A stretch of 64,000 nt of DNA from CBDDCX01 sp965226925 (GTDB taxonomy: Bacteria > Gemmatimonadota > Gemmatimonadetes > Longimicrobiales > Gaopeijiaceae), in assembly GCA_965226925.1 (NCBI GenBank), contig CBDDEN010000004.1:1-64000 (forward strand). Direction: 5' to 3'. Of this stretch, positions 51,165-59,186 are shown piece after piece; within the stretch, counting starts at the first letter, position 1; every line of letters starts with the position of its first letter. The translations under genes were made by a program, and so were the position numbers. Under the pieces are notes generated by a model, which saw only the letters and a program-made list of their open reading frames with translations, ran no database searches and had not been told where the DNA came from.

Positions 51165-52316
51165 TCAGCGCCCGGCCACCGCCCGGTCCAGCAACTCGGA
51201 CAGCCCCGCCTCGCCGAGGGGACCACGGAGTATCGCCAGCCCTCCAGGAACGGCACGGACGACCTGGCTCCACCCCTCCGGGAGATCCGGATCTCGGAAG
51301 CCCTCGCTATCCACCACCACGTCGCGCTCCGACGCCTCCGGACCCTCCGCTTCGCGCCCGGCCACCTTTCGGCGAGCGTCGTCACCCTCCGATGTCACAA
51401 ACCGAAGCTCGACGGTCCGACCATCCGGGAGCTCGTGGACGATCGTCACCGCAGAACCAGCGCCCCCGATGACACCAGACATGCGCACGTCGCGGATCGG
51501 GAGTCCCGGGATGACGAAGGAGCCCACCCCCTCGGTGACCGAGACTTCATCGAGAGCGATCAGCGCATTGGCGCCGGCCTCGAGCCTGCTTCGTTCCGCC
51601 GGTTCGGCCGCGAGGGCTGCCTGGGGCCGGGCCTCGGACGCCCGCTGCTGAGCGAGTCCGATGGCGGAGCCGGCCCCGTCACGCCGACCGATCTCACGCT
51701 CTTCGGCGGACTCTCTGCGGGCCGCCGGCACGTCCAGTGGTACCGCCGGTGCCTCGGGAATCAGGGCGCGGACGGTCGCCGGTTCGGCCTCGGCGTTGAG
51801 ATCGGGTGACCGGGCGGGCACGACGGCCTGGGCAGCGAAGTCGCCCCGGCTGTCCTGGCGGTCCTCAGACTCTTCCTGGAAGGGGTCGGCGGCCTCGTTG
51901 GCTCGTGAAGCAGCACCCTGTGCGGCGATCACCGCGTTGAGCGAAGGCGTCGTCGCGAGGTCGCGCGCGGGCGTCGTGAGGTCACGGGCCACCCACCCGG
52001 CACCGAGTGAGACCACGATCGTGGCCGCCATCCGGAGAGTTCGGAAACCCGACGCTCCACCCGACCGAGGAGTCGGCTCCCCCTCGCCCGCCCGGGTCAC
52101 CAACTCCTCGAACGGCGCAAGGTCCACGGGGGCGTCGGCCGTGGCAGCCAGGATCTCCGACGCGACCAGGCGGATCTGTCGCTCTTCATCCAGAGATCGA
52201 GCACAGAGCTCGCACTCGCCCAAGTGCTGGCGGATGCGAACGGCCTCGGCCTCGGGATAGGCGCCGAGAGCGCCATCGAGGTAGGCGTGGATATCTCCCT
52301 TACCGACGTGCGACAT
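51165..52316 (-). CDS. Anti-sigma factor, zinc-finger type, with membrane helix
   Basis: ATG 52316 (MSHVGKGDIHAYLDGALG, GGAG eight bases upstream) gives a 383-aa protein with the anti-sigma zinc-binding motif HLGECELCARSL (H-x3-C-x2-C) near residue 35, a helix (MAATIVVSLGAGWVARDL) and a long periplasmic part rich in Ala/Glu/Arg with a C-terminal beta-type region (GVGSFVIPGLPIRDVRMSG). Its first 17 bases overlap the sigma gene's 3' end. Typical regulator of the paired ECF factor. Confidence 0.85.
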   Translation of the reverse strand: MSHVGKGDIHAYLDGALGAYPEAEAVRIRQHLGECELCARSLDEERQIRLVASEILAATADAPVDLAPFEELVTRAGEGEPTPRSGGASGFRTLRMAATIVVSLGAGWVARDLTTPARDLATTPSLNAVIAAQGAASRANEAADPFQEESEDRQDSRGDFAAQAVVPARSPDLNAEAEPATVRALIPEAPAVPLDVPAARRESAEEREIGRRDGAGSAIGLAQQRASEARPQAALAAEPAERSRLEAGANALIALDEVSVTEGVGSFVIPGLPIRDVRMSGVIGGAGSAVTIVHELPDGRTVELRFVTSEGDDARRKVAGREAEGPEASERDVVVDSEGFRDPDLPEGWSQVVRAVPGGLAILRGPLGEAGLSELLDRAVAGR

Positions 52317-52806
52317 CTGATTGCTCCAACTCTCCATGCGCTTTGACGAGGCGTTGCCTGGCTCGGGCGAGCGTGGTGCCCACCGCGCCGACCGACAGGT
52401 CTAGCGCCTCCGCGATCTCTTCGTAGTTCTGTCCGGCATCCCACAGCAGAAGGGCGTCCCGGTCCCGCTCACCAAGGGACTCCAGCGCCCTGCGGACCTC
52501 CGCCTCACGCTCACCTCGCTCCAGCTCCGCCTGGGGATCGAGCGCAGCACCACGCGCTTCCACCTCCGACTTGAGCAGCGTGAGGTGTTTCTTCCGACGG
52601 ATGGCGGTTCGGGCCTCGTCACGGGCGAGGTTTGCCGCGACCGTGAACAGCCAGGCTCGGGGATTTTCCGGTTGCTCCCGGAGCGCCCGGACGAACGTTT
52701 CCTGCGCTAGATCTTTGGCTCGTTCCAGATCCCACACCTTGCGGTGGAGAAAGCGAACCAGATCCGGCAGCGTCGTTCGGTAGAGCTCTGCCCAATCAGC
52801 GTCCAC
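52300..52806 (-). CDS. ECF RNA polymerase sigma factor
   Basis: The 168-aa product starts at GTG 52806 (MDADWAELYRTTLPDLVRFL). Region 2 is RAKDLAQETFVRALREQPEN then PRAWLFTVAANLARDEAR; region 4 is LGERDRDALLLWDAGQNYEE and IAEALDLSVGAVGTTLARAR. The linker is short. It overlaps and partners the anti-sigma gene. This is the window's second sigma/anti-sigma pair; here no terminator separates the two. Confidence 0.92.
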   Translation of the reverse strand: MDADWAELYRTTLPDLVRFLHRKVWDLERAKDLAQETFVRALREQPENPRAWLFTVAANLARDEARTAIRRKKHLTLLKSEVEARGAALDPQAELERGEREAEVRRALESLGERDRDALLLWDAGQNYEEIAEALDLSVGAVGTTLARARQRLVKAHGELEQSDVARR

Positions 52807-53024
52807 AGCGTCCTCGCTCGATCACGTCGGAGACCCATAAGCCCCCGGGTGGCCCTCCGAGGTCTGGCTCAGGTACCCCACCGACGGCCCCTTAGAGCCG
52901 CCTTACGTACCTGGTGACGAACGAGAGGTCAGCATTTGCACAACTCGATGGGACGACGCTGACGCCGGGAACGACCCGGAAGGTGCCGCCGCTCAGGCCG
53001 GGTCGACACCGCCGCCAAGGTCCG
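52807..53024 (-). other. 3' flank of the group II intron with a short open frame
   Basis: A minus-strand frame through the intron's 3' exon reads GGTFRVVPGVSVVPSSCANA and DLSFVTRYVRRL before a stop at 52892. It might be the end of a gene that was interrupted or truncated, but no upstream part was found beside the 5' exon. The remaining bases before the sigma gene (52807-52891) probably hold its promoter, not recognised. Confidence 0.3.
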
Positions 53025-53104
53025 ATCGGGATAGGGGAGGACCGGCGATCCCGGTCCTTCCCCTCCCACACCACCAGGCATGCGGGTCCGCACCTGGCGG
53101 TTCG
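53025..53104 (-). ncRNA. Intron catalytic domains V and VI
   Basis: On the minus strand ACCGCCAGGTGCGG and CCGCATGCCTGGTGGT form the domain V hairpin (about 53070-53101), and GGAGGGGAAGGACCGG with CCGGTCCTCCCC forms domain VI, ending CCCTATCCCGAT. The RT stop lies 12 bases ahead. The intact pairing suggests a splicing-competent intron; the exact 3' base is inferred. Confidence 0.75.
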
Positions 53105-53115
53105 GTGAGTTGAGG

Positions 53116-54618
53116 TCAGTACGGCGTGAGCCGGGGCACACCCAGCTCGTCGAAGTACGCCCCTGGCAAGGCCGTGTGCAGGGCGTGGTGCGCGGCCACG
53201 TGCCACCAGCTTCGCGCGAACCGAGCAGCTCGCCAGGCGAGGTTCTCGCTCACACCGCGAGCCCTCAACTCCCGGTACGCTGTCCTTCCCCGTTTCCACT
53301 GGCGTAATTGCAACGTACGCAGCCGGCGGTGGATCCATTGGTCCAGGTCTCGGAAAACCCCCGGTGTATCCGCTAAGCCGAAGTATGCCTTCCACCCCAG
53401 CACGTAGCGCCGTAGCTCTTCCGCCACCTGTTGCAGGCTCCGCCCGCCACTCCGGCTTGTAATCTGCCGGACTCGCTCCTTGAACTTCGTCAGGGCCTTC
53501 TTGCTGACCCGGCGCTTCACGACCTTCCCTGCCGCTACCCAGAAGCTGTAGCCCAGGAACTGTCGATCCCACACTCGCGCCACCGCGCTCTTTTCCTCGT
53601 TGACCTGAAGCCGAAGTTTCCCGTACAAGTGCCTCAGCGCCTGCATCACACGTTGTCCTGCCCGCCTCGACCGCACGTATACATTGCAGTCATCGGCGTA
53701 CCGGACAAACGCGTGTCCGCGTAGCTCCAACTCCTTGTCCACTTCGTCCAGGAGCACGTTCGCCAGCAACGGCGACAACGGTCCGCCCTGAGGCGTCCCC
53801 ATGTGCCGCTCCATCACCACCCCGTTCGCCATGACTCCGGCTTCCAGGTAGCGACGGAGGATCCGCAGCATCGCCTTATCCTCGATCCGCTTTGCCAGCC
53901 GCCCCATCAGCACGTCGTGGTTCACCCGGTCGAAAAACTTCTCCAGGTCCACATCCACCACCCATCGTCTCCCTTCCTGGATGTATTGCTGCGCTTCGCG
54001 CACCGCATCGTGTGCTCGGCGCCCAGGCCGGAAGCCGTGGCTGTGCCGACTGAACGTCGGGTCGAACCTCGGTTGCAGCACCTGCAGGATGGCTTGTTGG
54101 ATGAACCGGTCCAGCACGGTCGGAATCCCCAACTCCCGGACCCCTCCCCCACTCTTCGGTATCTCCTGCCTTCGTACCGGCTTCGGTTGGTAGGTCCCCG
54201 CCAGCAACCGCTGTCGGATCTCCCCCCAGTGCCTGCGCAAGTACTCTGGCAGCTCCTCCACGCTCATCCCGTCGATGCCCGGACTGCCCTTATTCTGCCG
54301 CACGCGTTTCAACGCTCCTACGAGGTTGGCACGCCCGACCACCTCCTCCATCAGGAGATGCTCGCTTCCTGAGCGCTCGTCTCCATGGGCCACCGTTCCG
54401 GCTTCGCCACTCCCCTCTACCTTCGGGGCTTCACCCCTATCCTCCAGCGGGAACTCCAGTTGCCTGGACTCCTGGCGCATGGCCTTCTCGAGATCCACGG
54501 TCGTCACACTCTCCTCTCCGTTCGGCCCTTCGTCCGACAAAGCTGGGTCCAAGCGCATCATGCACTTCGTCGGCCTACTATGGCCTCTGCTGACTTCTCG
54601 CTCCGCCGGCAGGCCCAA
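53116..54618 (-). CDS. ltrA: Group II intron reverse transcriptase/maturase
   Basis: The 500-aa product has all reverse-transcriptase blocks: NKGSPGIDGMSVEELPEYLR, LLAGTYQPKPVRRQEIPKSG, HGFRPGRRAHDAVREAQQYI, GTPQGGPLSPLLANVLL and the YADD active site in AFVRYADDCNVYV. Then come the maturase X domain (RSLQQVAEELRRYVLGWKAY) and a basic end. No HNH endonuclease domain is present, as in group IIC. The first ATG (54618) is in a long N-terminal extension, and a later start is possible. Frame intact. Confidence 0.95.
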   Translation of the reverse strand: MGLPAEREVSRGHSRPTKCMMRLDPALSDEGPNGEESVTTVDLEKAMRQESRQLEFPLEDRGEAPKVEGSGEAGTVAHGDERSGSEHLLMEEVVGRANLVGALKRVRQNKGSPGIDGMSVEELPEYLRRHWGEIRQRLLAGTYQPKPVRRQEIPKSGGGVRELGIPTVLDRFIQQAILQVLQPRFDPTFSRHSHGFRPGRRAHDAVREAQQYIQEGRRWVVDVDLEKFFDRVNHDVLMGRLAKRIEDKAMLRILRRYLEAGVMANGVVMERHMGTPQGGPLSPLLANVLLDEVDKELELRGHAFVRYADDCNVYVRSRRAGQRVMQALRHLYGKLRLQVNEEKSAVARVWDRQFLGYSFWVAAGKVVKRRVSKKALTKFKERVRQITSRSGGRSLQQVAEELRRYVLGWKAYFGLADTPGVFRDLDQWIHRRLRTLQLRQWKRGRTAYRELRARGVSENLAWRAARFARSWWHVAAHHALHTALPGAYFDELGVPRLTPY

Positions 54619-54933
54619 CAGCGCAATGCCGGCGTCGCCCTTTCAGGCGTCAGGCGAGACCTCCCCGGGTAAGAACGATGACCTTCCCCGCACAATCGCC
54701 GGATCTACGCCGCTTCCCCTTGGTCGCAGGAGCTTCGCGGTCAGTGGTCCGCTCGCCCCGGTCCGCAGCGCCTCGTATCCGGTTCCTGTTCGTCGACTCA
54801 CGGGTTCGTTCACGCTTCGTTCAGCGTACGCCTCACGACGAACGCCTTGCGCTTCCCTTCGGTCCCTGCGACCAGGTTCCGGGAGGACTTTCACCTCCAA
54901 GTCATCGCCCATGCCGGGCCCACTACAAACGAA

Positions 54934-54961
54934 GAGAGGGCGACCGAAGTCACCCCCTCTC
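54934..54961 (-). terminator. Terminator hairpin of the ABC ATPase gene; intron target
   Basis: GAGAGGGGGTGAC pairs with GTCGCCCTCTC across TTCG, a very stable tetraloop stem 42 bases after the ABC ATPase stop. On the minus strand it is followed by TTCGTTTGTA and then the intron 5' end, so the insertion has separated the stem from the natural downstream T-rich tract. Confidence 0.8.
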
Positions 54962-55002
54962 GATGCTCCCACCGCCCCACCCCCGGTCCCGAAACCGCGA
55001 AG

Positions 55003-55758
55003 CTACACGTCGAAGCCGGACTCCTCCAGCTTGCCGGCATGCTCGGCCCGCTGGGCATCCTCTTCGTCGACCACGTGGCCGTCGAACAGATGCACGGACC
55101 GCTGCGCCACCGTGGCGTAGCGCGGATCGTGCGTCACCATGCAAATCGTGGCCCCCTCGTCATGAAGCTCGTTCATCAGGTCTATGACCGCGTTGCCGTT
55201 CTTCGAGTCCAGGTTACCCGTCGGCTCGTCCGCCAGAAGGATGAGCGGCTTGCCCACGATGGCCCGTGCGACCGCAACCCGCTGCTGCTGACCGCCGGAC
55301 AGTTGGCTCGGGTAGTGCATCATGCGGTGAGCCATCCCCACACGCTCCAACGACGCGTGAACCCGCTCCTTGCGCTCGGCGCCCGCCATGCCGCGGTATG
55401 TGAGCGGCAGCTCGACGTTCTCGTACACCGTCAGATCACCGATCAGGTTGAATGCCTGGAAGATGAACCCGATCGCCTGGTTGCGGATCTTGGCCCGCTG
55501 AGAAGCCGTCAGGTTGGCCACCGGCTCGCCGTCGAGCAGGTAGTCTCCTCCCGTGGGCGAATCCAGCAGCCCGAGAATCGACAGAAGCGTGGTCTTGCCG
55601 CAGCCCGAGGGCCCCGCGATCGAGACGAACTCCCCGGCCGCGATGTTCAGGTGAATGTCCGACAACGCGTGTGTCTCCACCTCTTCGGTGTAGAACACCT
55701 TGCTCAGACCGTTGAGGCTGATAAGGGCTACGTCTCGTGGCGAATCGCTGGTTTCCAT
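55003..55758 (-). CDS. ABC transporter ATP-binding protein (LolD/MacB-like)
   Basis: The 251-aa product has Walker A GPSGCGKTTLL, the Q-loop GFIFQAFNLI, the signature LSGGQQQRVAVARA, Walker B LILLADEPTGNLD and the H-loop MVTHDP. The FNLI...TVYENVELPL pattern is that of the LolD/MacB/FtsE group, which work with FtsX-like permeases; none is adjacent here. ATG 55758 shares one base with the stop of the zinc-ribbon gene upstream (TGATG). Confidence 0.93.
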   Translation of the reverse strand: METSDSPRDVALISLNGLSKVFYTEEVETHALSDIHLNIAAGEFVSIAGPSGCGKTTLLSILGLLDSPTGGDYLLDGEPVANLTASQRAKIRNQAIGFIFQAFNLIGDLTVYENVELPLTYRGMAGAERKERVHASLERVGMAHRMMHYPSQLSGGQQQRVAVARAIVGKPLILLADEPTGNLDSKNGNAVIDLMNELHDEGATICMVTHDPRYATVAQRSVHLFDGHVVDEEDAQRAEHAGKLEESGFDV

Positions 55759-55976
55759 CACTGCCACTCCGTCTCTGTAAACGCACTCCGGGGGTGGTTC
55801 TGTTCGAACTCATACCTATAGACGAGATCCGCGCCGCAGAAGTTGCATCGCGGCAAATCAGCGGACGTCCCGGCGCGCCGCGCCACCCGGGTCGATCCCA
55901 TGCTCGCCCTGCGTCCGGACTGAGTGACGTCCTGCGATGCCGGGCCGCTCTTTGTCGATTTCACCTTCGCCTCCAT
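55758..55976 (-). CDS. Small zinc-ribbon-like protein, coupled to the ABC ATPase
   Basis: The 72-aa product has one CxxC (RCNFCGADLVYRYEFEQNH) and a His shortly after, and a basic N-terminal half. Its stop overlaps the ABC ATPase start by one base, which argues that both are translated together. The ribosome site before ATG 55976 is poor; ATG at 55904 is an alternative. A lone CxxC could bind metal as a dimer. Confidence 0.5.
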   Translation of the reverse strand: MEAKVKSTKSGPASQDVTQSGRRASMGSTRVARRAGTSADLPRCNFCGADLVYRYEFEQNHPRSAFTETEWQ

Positions 55977-55985
55977 AATACCTGA

Positions 55986-56771
55986 ATGGACCTACTAACC
56001 AGCCCCGAAGCGTGGATCGCGCTGGCCACGCTCACGGTCCTCGAGATCGTTCTCGGGATCGACAACATCGTCTTCATATCGGTCCTGGCGGACCGACTGC
56101 CCGCGGAGCAACGCCCGAAGGCTCGCCAACTGGGCCTGGCCCTGGCGATGGGAACCCGCATCCTGCTGCTCTTCTCTATCACCTTGATCATGCGGCTGAC
56201 AGCGCCGCTCTTCACGCTGCTCCAGCACGCTGTTTCGGGGCGCGACCTGATCTTCATCGTCGGGGGCCTCTTTCTGCTCACCAAGTCCACCCGCGAGATC
56301 CACCACAAGATGGAGGGGAGCGACGGCGACGGGCACGGACCCGGCCGCAAGGAAGTGACCTTTACTGGCGTGCTGATTCAGATCGCCCTGTTGGACATCA
56401 TCTTCTCGTTGGACTCGGTGATCACGGCCGTGGGTATGGCAGACGATCTCGCGGTCATGGTGGCCGCGGTCATCTTGGCCGTAGGTGTCATGATGATCTC
56501 GGCCGAAGCGGTGGGGAGCTTCGTATCGGACCACCCGACCGTGAAGATGCTTGCCCTGAGCTTCCTCTTGCTGATCGGAACGACCTTGGTGGCCGACGGT
56601 GTCGGGTTCCACATCCCGAAAGGCTACATCTACTTCGCCATGGGCTTTTCGGTCTTCGTGGAGTTCCTCAATCTCCGTGCTCGTCCCAAGAGCGCGGGGG
56701 ACCCGGTCGCGGGCCCCCCGCACCCTCCTGAGACACAGGGAGCGACGGCAGGCGGCGGCGCGGAGGGTTGA
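55986..56771 (+). CDS. TerC/YgjT-family integral membrane protein
   Basis: The 261-aa product has about seven helices and the TerC signature: LEIVLGIDNIVFISVLADRL near the start and LLDIIFSLDSVITAVGMADD near the middle, each with a conserved acidic residue inside the membrane. TerC proteins are linked to metal handling (manganese, calcium) and to co-translocational metalation of exported proteins. The C-terminus is a Pro/Gly-rich tail. Divergent from the zinc-ribbon gene by 9 bp. Confidence 0.93.
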   Translation: MDLLTSPEAWIALATLTVLEIVLGIDNIVFISVLADRLPAEQRPKARQLGLALAMGTRILLLFSITLIMRLTAPLFTLLQHAVSGRDLIFIVGGLFLLTKSTREIHHKMEGSDGDGHGPGRKEVTFTGVLIQIALLDIIFSLDSVITAVGMADDLAVMVAAVILAVGVMMISAEAVGSFVSDHPTVKMLALSFLLLIGTTLVADGVGFHIPKGYIYFAMGFSVFVEFLNLRARPKSAGDPVAGPPHPPETQGATAGGGAEG

Positions 56772-56796
56772 ACGCGCACCGCCGCCGGCCGGGACC

Positions 56797-57372
56797 CTAC
56801 ATGCTTACGCCGGGCTCGCCATCCGAGACGTTGAAGCGGATCCACATTCCGGTGACCGCGTGTCCGGGGATGTAGCAGACCATCGCGTACTCACCGGCGG
56901 AGGCGGCCGTGAACGTGAAGGACTCGGACTCCCCCGGAAGGGTGGATTCCGTCATCGACGTCGGATTCGCAGTGACGGCTCCGGGGAACGCCGGCTGGGG
57001 ATTGTCGAACATGGCGCCGTAACCGCCGACCTTCGCGTCGATCCCCACGCTGTGGGCCATGGCGGAATCATCGTTGGTGAGCTCTACCGTGATCTCGTAG
57101 CCTACCGGCACGGTGATCGTACCCCCACCGTTGGACATGCCGTTGAACTTCCACCCGCCATCCATCTGGGCGGCGATTTGGAGCTCGACGGTCATGGCCT
57201 CGTCGTCGATCTGATACCAGTCGGGCATCCCACCTGCGGCGGCGGCTCCTGCGGCCGGCACCGTGGCGGGCTGGGAGGCGGCGGGGGCGGCGTCGGGCGA
57301 GTCGGAACCGCCACAGGCTACCAGCCCGGCTGTGATAATGGCGGTCAAACCCAGCTTCGCGGGGTGCTTCAT
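56797..57372 (-). CDS. Sulfocyanin-like blue copper lipoprotein
   Basis: The 191-aa product has a lipoprotein signal (MKHPAKLGLTAIITAGLVAC), an Ala/Pro-rich spacer and a cupredoxin domain. Type 1 copper ligands are placed as in sulfocyanin: first His in SAMAHSVGID, then Cys, His and Met in YAMVCYIPGHAVTGM. It would carry electrons at the outer face of the membrane. It is transcribed separately from TerC and convergent with it. Confidence 0.9.
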   Translation of the reverse strand: MKHPAKLGLTAIITAGLVACGGSDSPDAAPAASQPATVPAAGAAAAGGMPDWYQIDDEAMTVELQIAAQMDGGWKFNGMSNGGGTITVPVGYEITVELTNDDSAMAHSVGIDAKVGGYGAMFDNPQPAFPGAVTANPTSMTESTLPGESESFTFTAASAGEYAMVCYIPGHAVTGMWIRFNVSDGEPGVSM

Positions 57373-57510
57373 ATTTCAAGGTACTCCTGTTTCAGCGATG
57401 GACCATCTGTAAGTTGGGACGACCCTGAACACGAACCCCGAAAAATACCGAAGCCGTGTTGCGGAGGTAAGGTCGGGGAGAGGTCTCGACCTCAGATCGA
57501 GCCACCGGAC

Positions 57511-57542
57511 AAAAAAAAGCGCCGCCCCGAAAGGCGGCGCCC
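57511..57542 (-). terminator. Intrinsic terminator after the 54-aa gene
   Basis: GCGCCGCC and GGCGGCGC pair over TTTCGGG, followed on the minus strand by TTTTTTTTGTCC. It lies 24 bases after the small gene's stop. Confidence 0.92.
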
Positions 57543-57565
57543 GGGAAGGGCTGGAGAACTCGACC

Positions 57566-57730
57566 CTAAGCGTCGCTTTGGCCCCCCACTGCGCGCGCGA
57601 CGTCCCGGCGCTCCACAGGGAGCGCCTCTGCGGCCATCTGCCGAAGCAACGCGGCTCCGCGAATATCCCCCTCACTCTCGACCCGACTCGCCACTCGGAG
57701 TAAGTGCCTGATTCTCTCTTCCACGCTCAT
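57566..57730 (-). CDS. 54-aa hypothetical protein
   Basis: ATG 57730 with purine-rich GGAAGAGGGAG immediately upstream gives MSVEERIRHLLRVASRVESE, GDIRGAALLRQMAAEALPVE and RRDVARAVGGQSDA. The protein is helical, charged and lacks known motifs. It has its own strong terminator 24 bases downstream, making a compact mini-operon. Third-position GC use and terminator support coding. Confidence 0.6.
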   Translation of the reverse strand: MSVEERIRHLLRVASRVESEGDIRGAALLRQMAAEALPVERRDVARAVGGQSDA

Positions 57731-57967
57731 CTCCCTCTTCCTTCCTCATCGGGCCGATTCCCACTCGGCCCTCAGCCCTCCGTCCACATCGTACAATACG
57801 GTTGTGGACTCGTGCGGTTTCAGGCTCACGGAAAGCACCGTCCCCCTCACCCGCTCTGACGCATGCTAGACGAGGATGGTTGCGTCCCGGTCACATCGCT
57901 CCACCCCGTCGCCGGCGTCGCAGTCACATCGCTTGACAGCCGCGGGGGTGCCGTGGCACGCTGCGGG

Positions 57968-59113
57968 ATGACCGACCCAGCCTCGAAAGTATCAGCCTGC
58001 GGAGCGCGAGCGCCCGGCCTTCTCAAGAGGTACCTCCTTCCCGGATTCATCTTCCAATCGGTCGTTATCGCGGGTGGATACGGCACGGGAAGAGAGTTGG
58101 CCGAGTTCTTTCTTCCCTACGGCCCGAAGGGCGGGCTCCTGGCCATGATGCTCGTCTCCATGACGTTCTGGTCCCTCGTGTGCGCGGTCGCCTTCGAGTA
58201 TGCGCGGGTCTTCCGAGCCTACGACTACCGTTCGTTCTGCCGGCACCTTCTGGGACGTGGCTGGGTCGTCTTCGAGTTGACCTATGCGGCCATGCTGATG
58301 GTCGTGCTGGCCGTGATCGCGTCGGCGGCAGGCTCGATTCTCGAGGAGACGTTCGGGCTTCCTTACGCCGTGGGTGTCGTCGGGATCATGGTCGCGATCG
58401 GGTTTCTGGTCTTCGAGGGGACAGGACTCATCGAGAAGGTGCTAGCCCGCTGGTCGTTCGTGCTTTACGGCACCTTCACCGTCTTGTTCGCCTGGTCGTT
58501 ATCGGCGTTCAGCTCGGAGATCGGGACGGCCCTCAGCACGGTCCCGGTGGGCGACGGATGGTTCGTGGGTGGCATCGCCTATGCGGGGTACAACGTGGCC
58601 ATTATCCCCGCGCTGCTCTTCGGAGTGCGGCATGTGACCACTCGAAGAGAGGCGTTGGTCGCCGGTGGCCTAGCGGGCCCCATCGCCATTATCCCGGGAG
58701 TCTTCCTTCTCCTCGCCATGGCCGGCCACTACCCCGCCATCGCGGACGAGACGGTACCGGTGAACCTGATCCTCGAAGGTCTCGGCTCCCGCACGTTCCA
58801 GATCGCTTTCCAGATCTGCCTGTTCGGCACCCTGATCGAGACCGGCACGGGTATGATCCACGGGGTGAACGAGCGGTTGGCCATGACCTTCCAGGAGGCC
58901 GGCAAGGAGTTGCCCACCAAGGTGCGCCCCGTGATCGCCGTGAGCCTTCTGGTGATCGGTGCCCTCCTTGCTCAGTTCGGGCTGATCGGCCTGATAGCCC
59001 GCGGGTACGGCACGCTCACGTGGATCTTCCTGGTGGTCGTCCTGTTGCCGCTTCTGACGCGGGGCGTGTGGCAGATCGCCACGGCGGACAACGCGGGGCA
59101 GCGGGTCCCCTAG
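57968..59113 (+). CDS. YkvI-like multi-pass membrane transporter
   Basis: The 381-aa product (ATG 57968, MTDPASKVSACGARAPGLLK) has about ten helices and the pattern PGFIFQSVVIAGGYGTGREL at the start of helix 1, GGIAYAGYNVAIIPALLFGV in the middle and FGTLIETGTGMIHGVNERLA near the end. These resemble the YkvI family of APC-type membrane proteins, some of which are amino-acid or branched-chain transporters. Substrate unknown. The longer frame to 57863 is rejected for lack of signal. Confidence 0.8.
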   Translation: MTDPASKVSACGARAPGLLKRYLLPGFIFQSVVIAGGYGTGRELAEFFLPYGPKGGLLAMMLVSMTFWSLVCAVAFEYARVFRAYDYRSFCRHLLGRGWVVFELTYAAMLMVVLAVIASAAGSILEETFGLPYAVGVVGIMVAIGFLVFEGTGLIEKVLARWSFVLYGTFTVLFAWSLSAFSSEIGTALSTVPVGDGWFVGGIAYAGYNVAIIPALLFGVRHVTTRREALVAGGLAGPIAIIPGVFLLLAMAGHYPAIADETVPVNLILEGLGSRTFQIAFQICLFGTLIETGTGMIHGVNERLAMTFQEAGKELPTKVRPVIAVSLLVIGALLAQFGLIGLIARGYGTLTWIFLVVVLLPLLTRGVWQIATADNAGQRVP

Positions 59114-59186
59114 AAGCCGCATCGGCCGCTGCGCGACACCTTCTTGAACGACTCGGAGGCGCGACCCGACCACTCGGGACGCTCGT

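Larger units (their letters stand above)
53025..54923 (-). mobile_element. Complete group IIC-type intron
   Basis: The minus-strand element runs from GTGGGCCCGGC (5' end at 54923, near the GUGYG consensus) through TTGGAGGTGAAAGTCCTCC, typical of domain I, to CCCTATCCCGAT at 53025. Domain IV holds the reverse transcriptase. The insertion lies 10 bases after a terminator stem (54934-54961), the known target of group IIC introns, so the class and site agree. A damaged copy of the same intron lies at 4542-5065. Confidence 0.85.

Noticed and set aside
52892..53572. Long minus-strand frame across the intron 3' end (226 codons)
   Set aside because: Most of it overlaps the RT gene and domains V-VI in another frame; only the short tail outside the intron could be coding.
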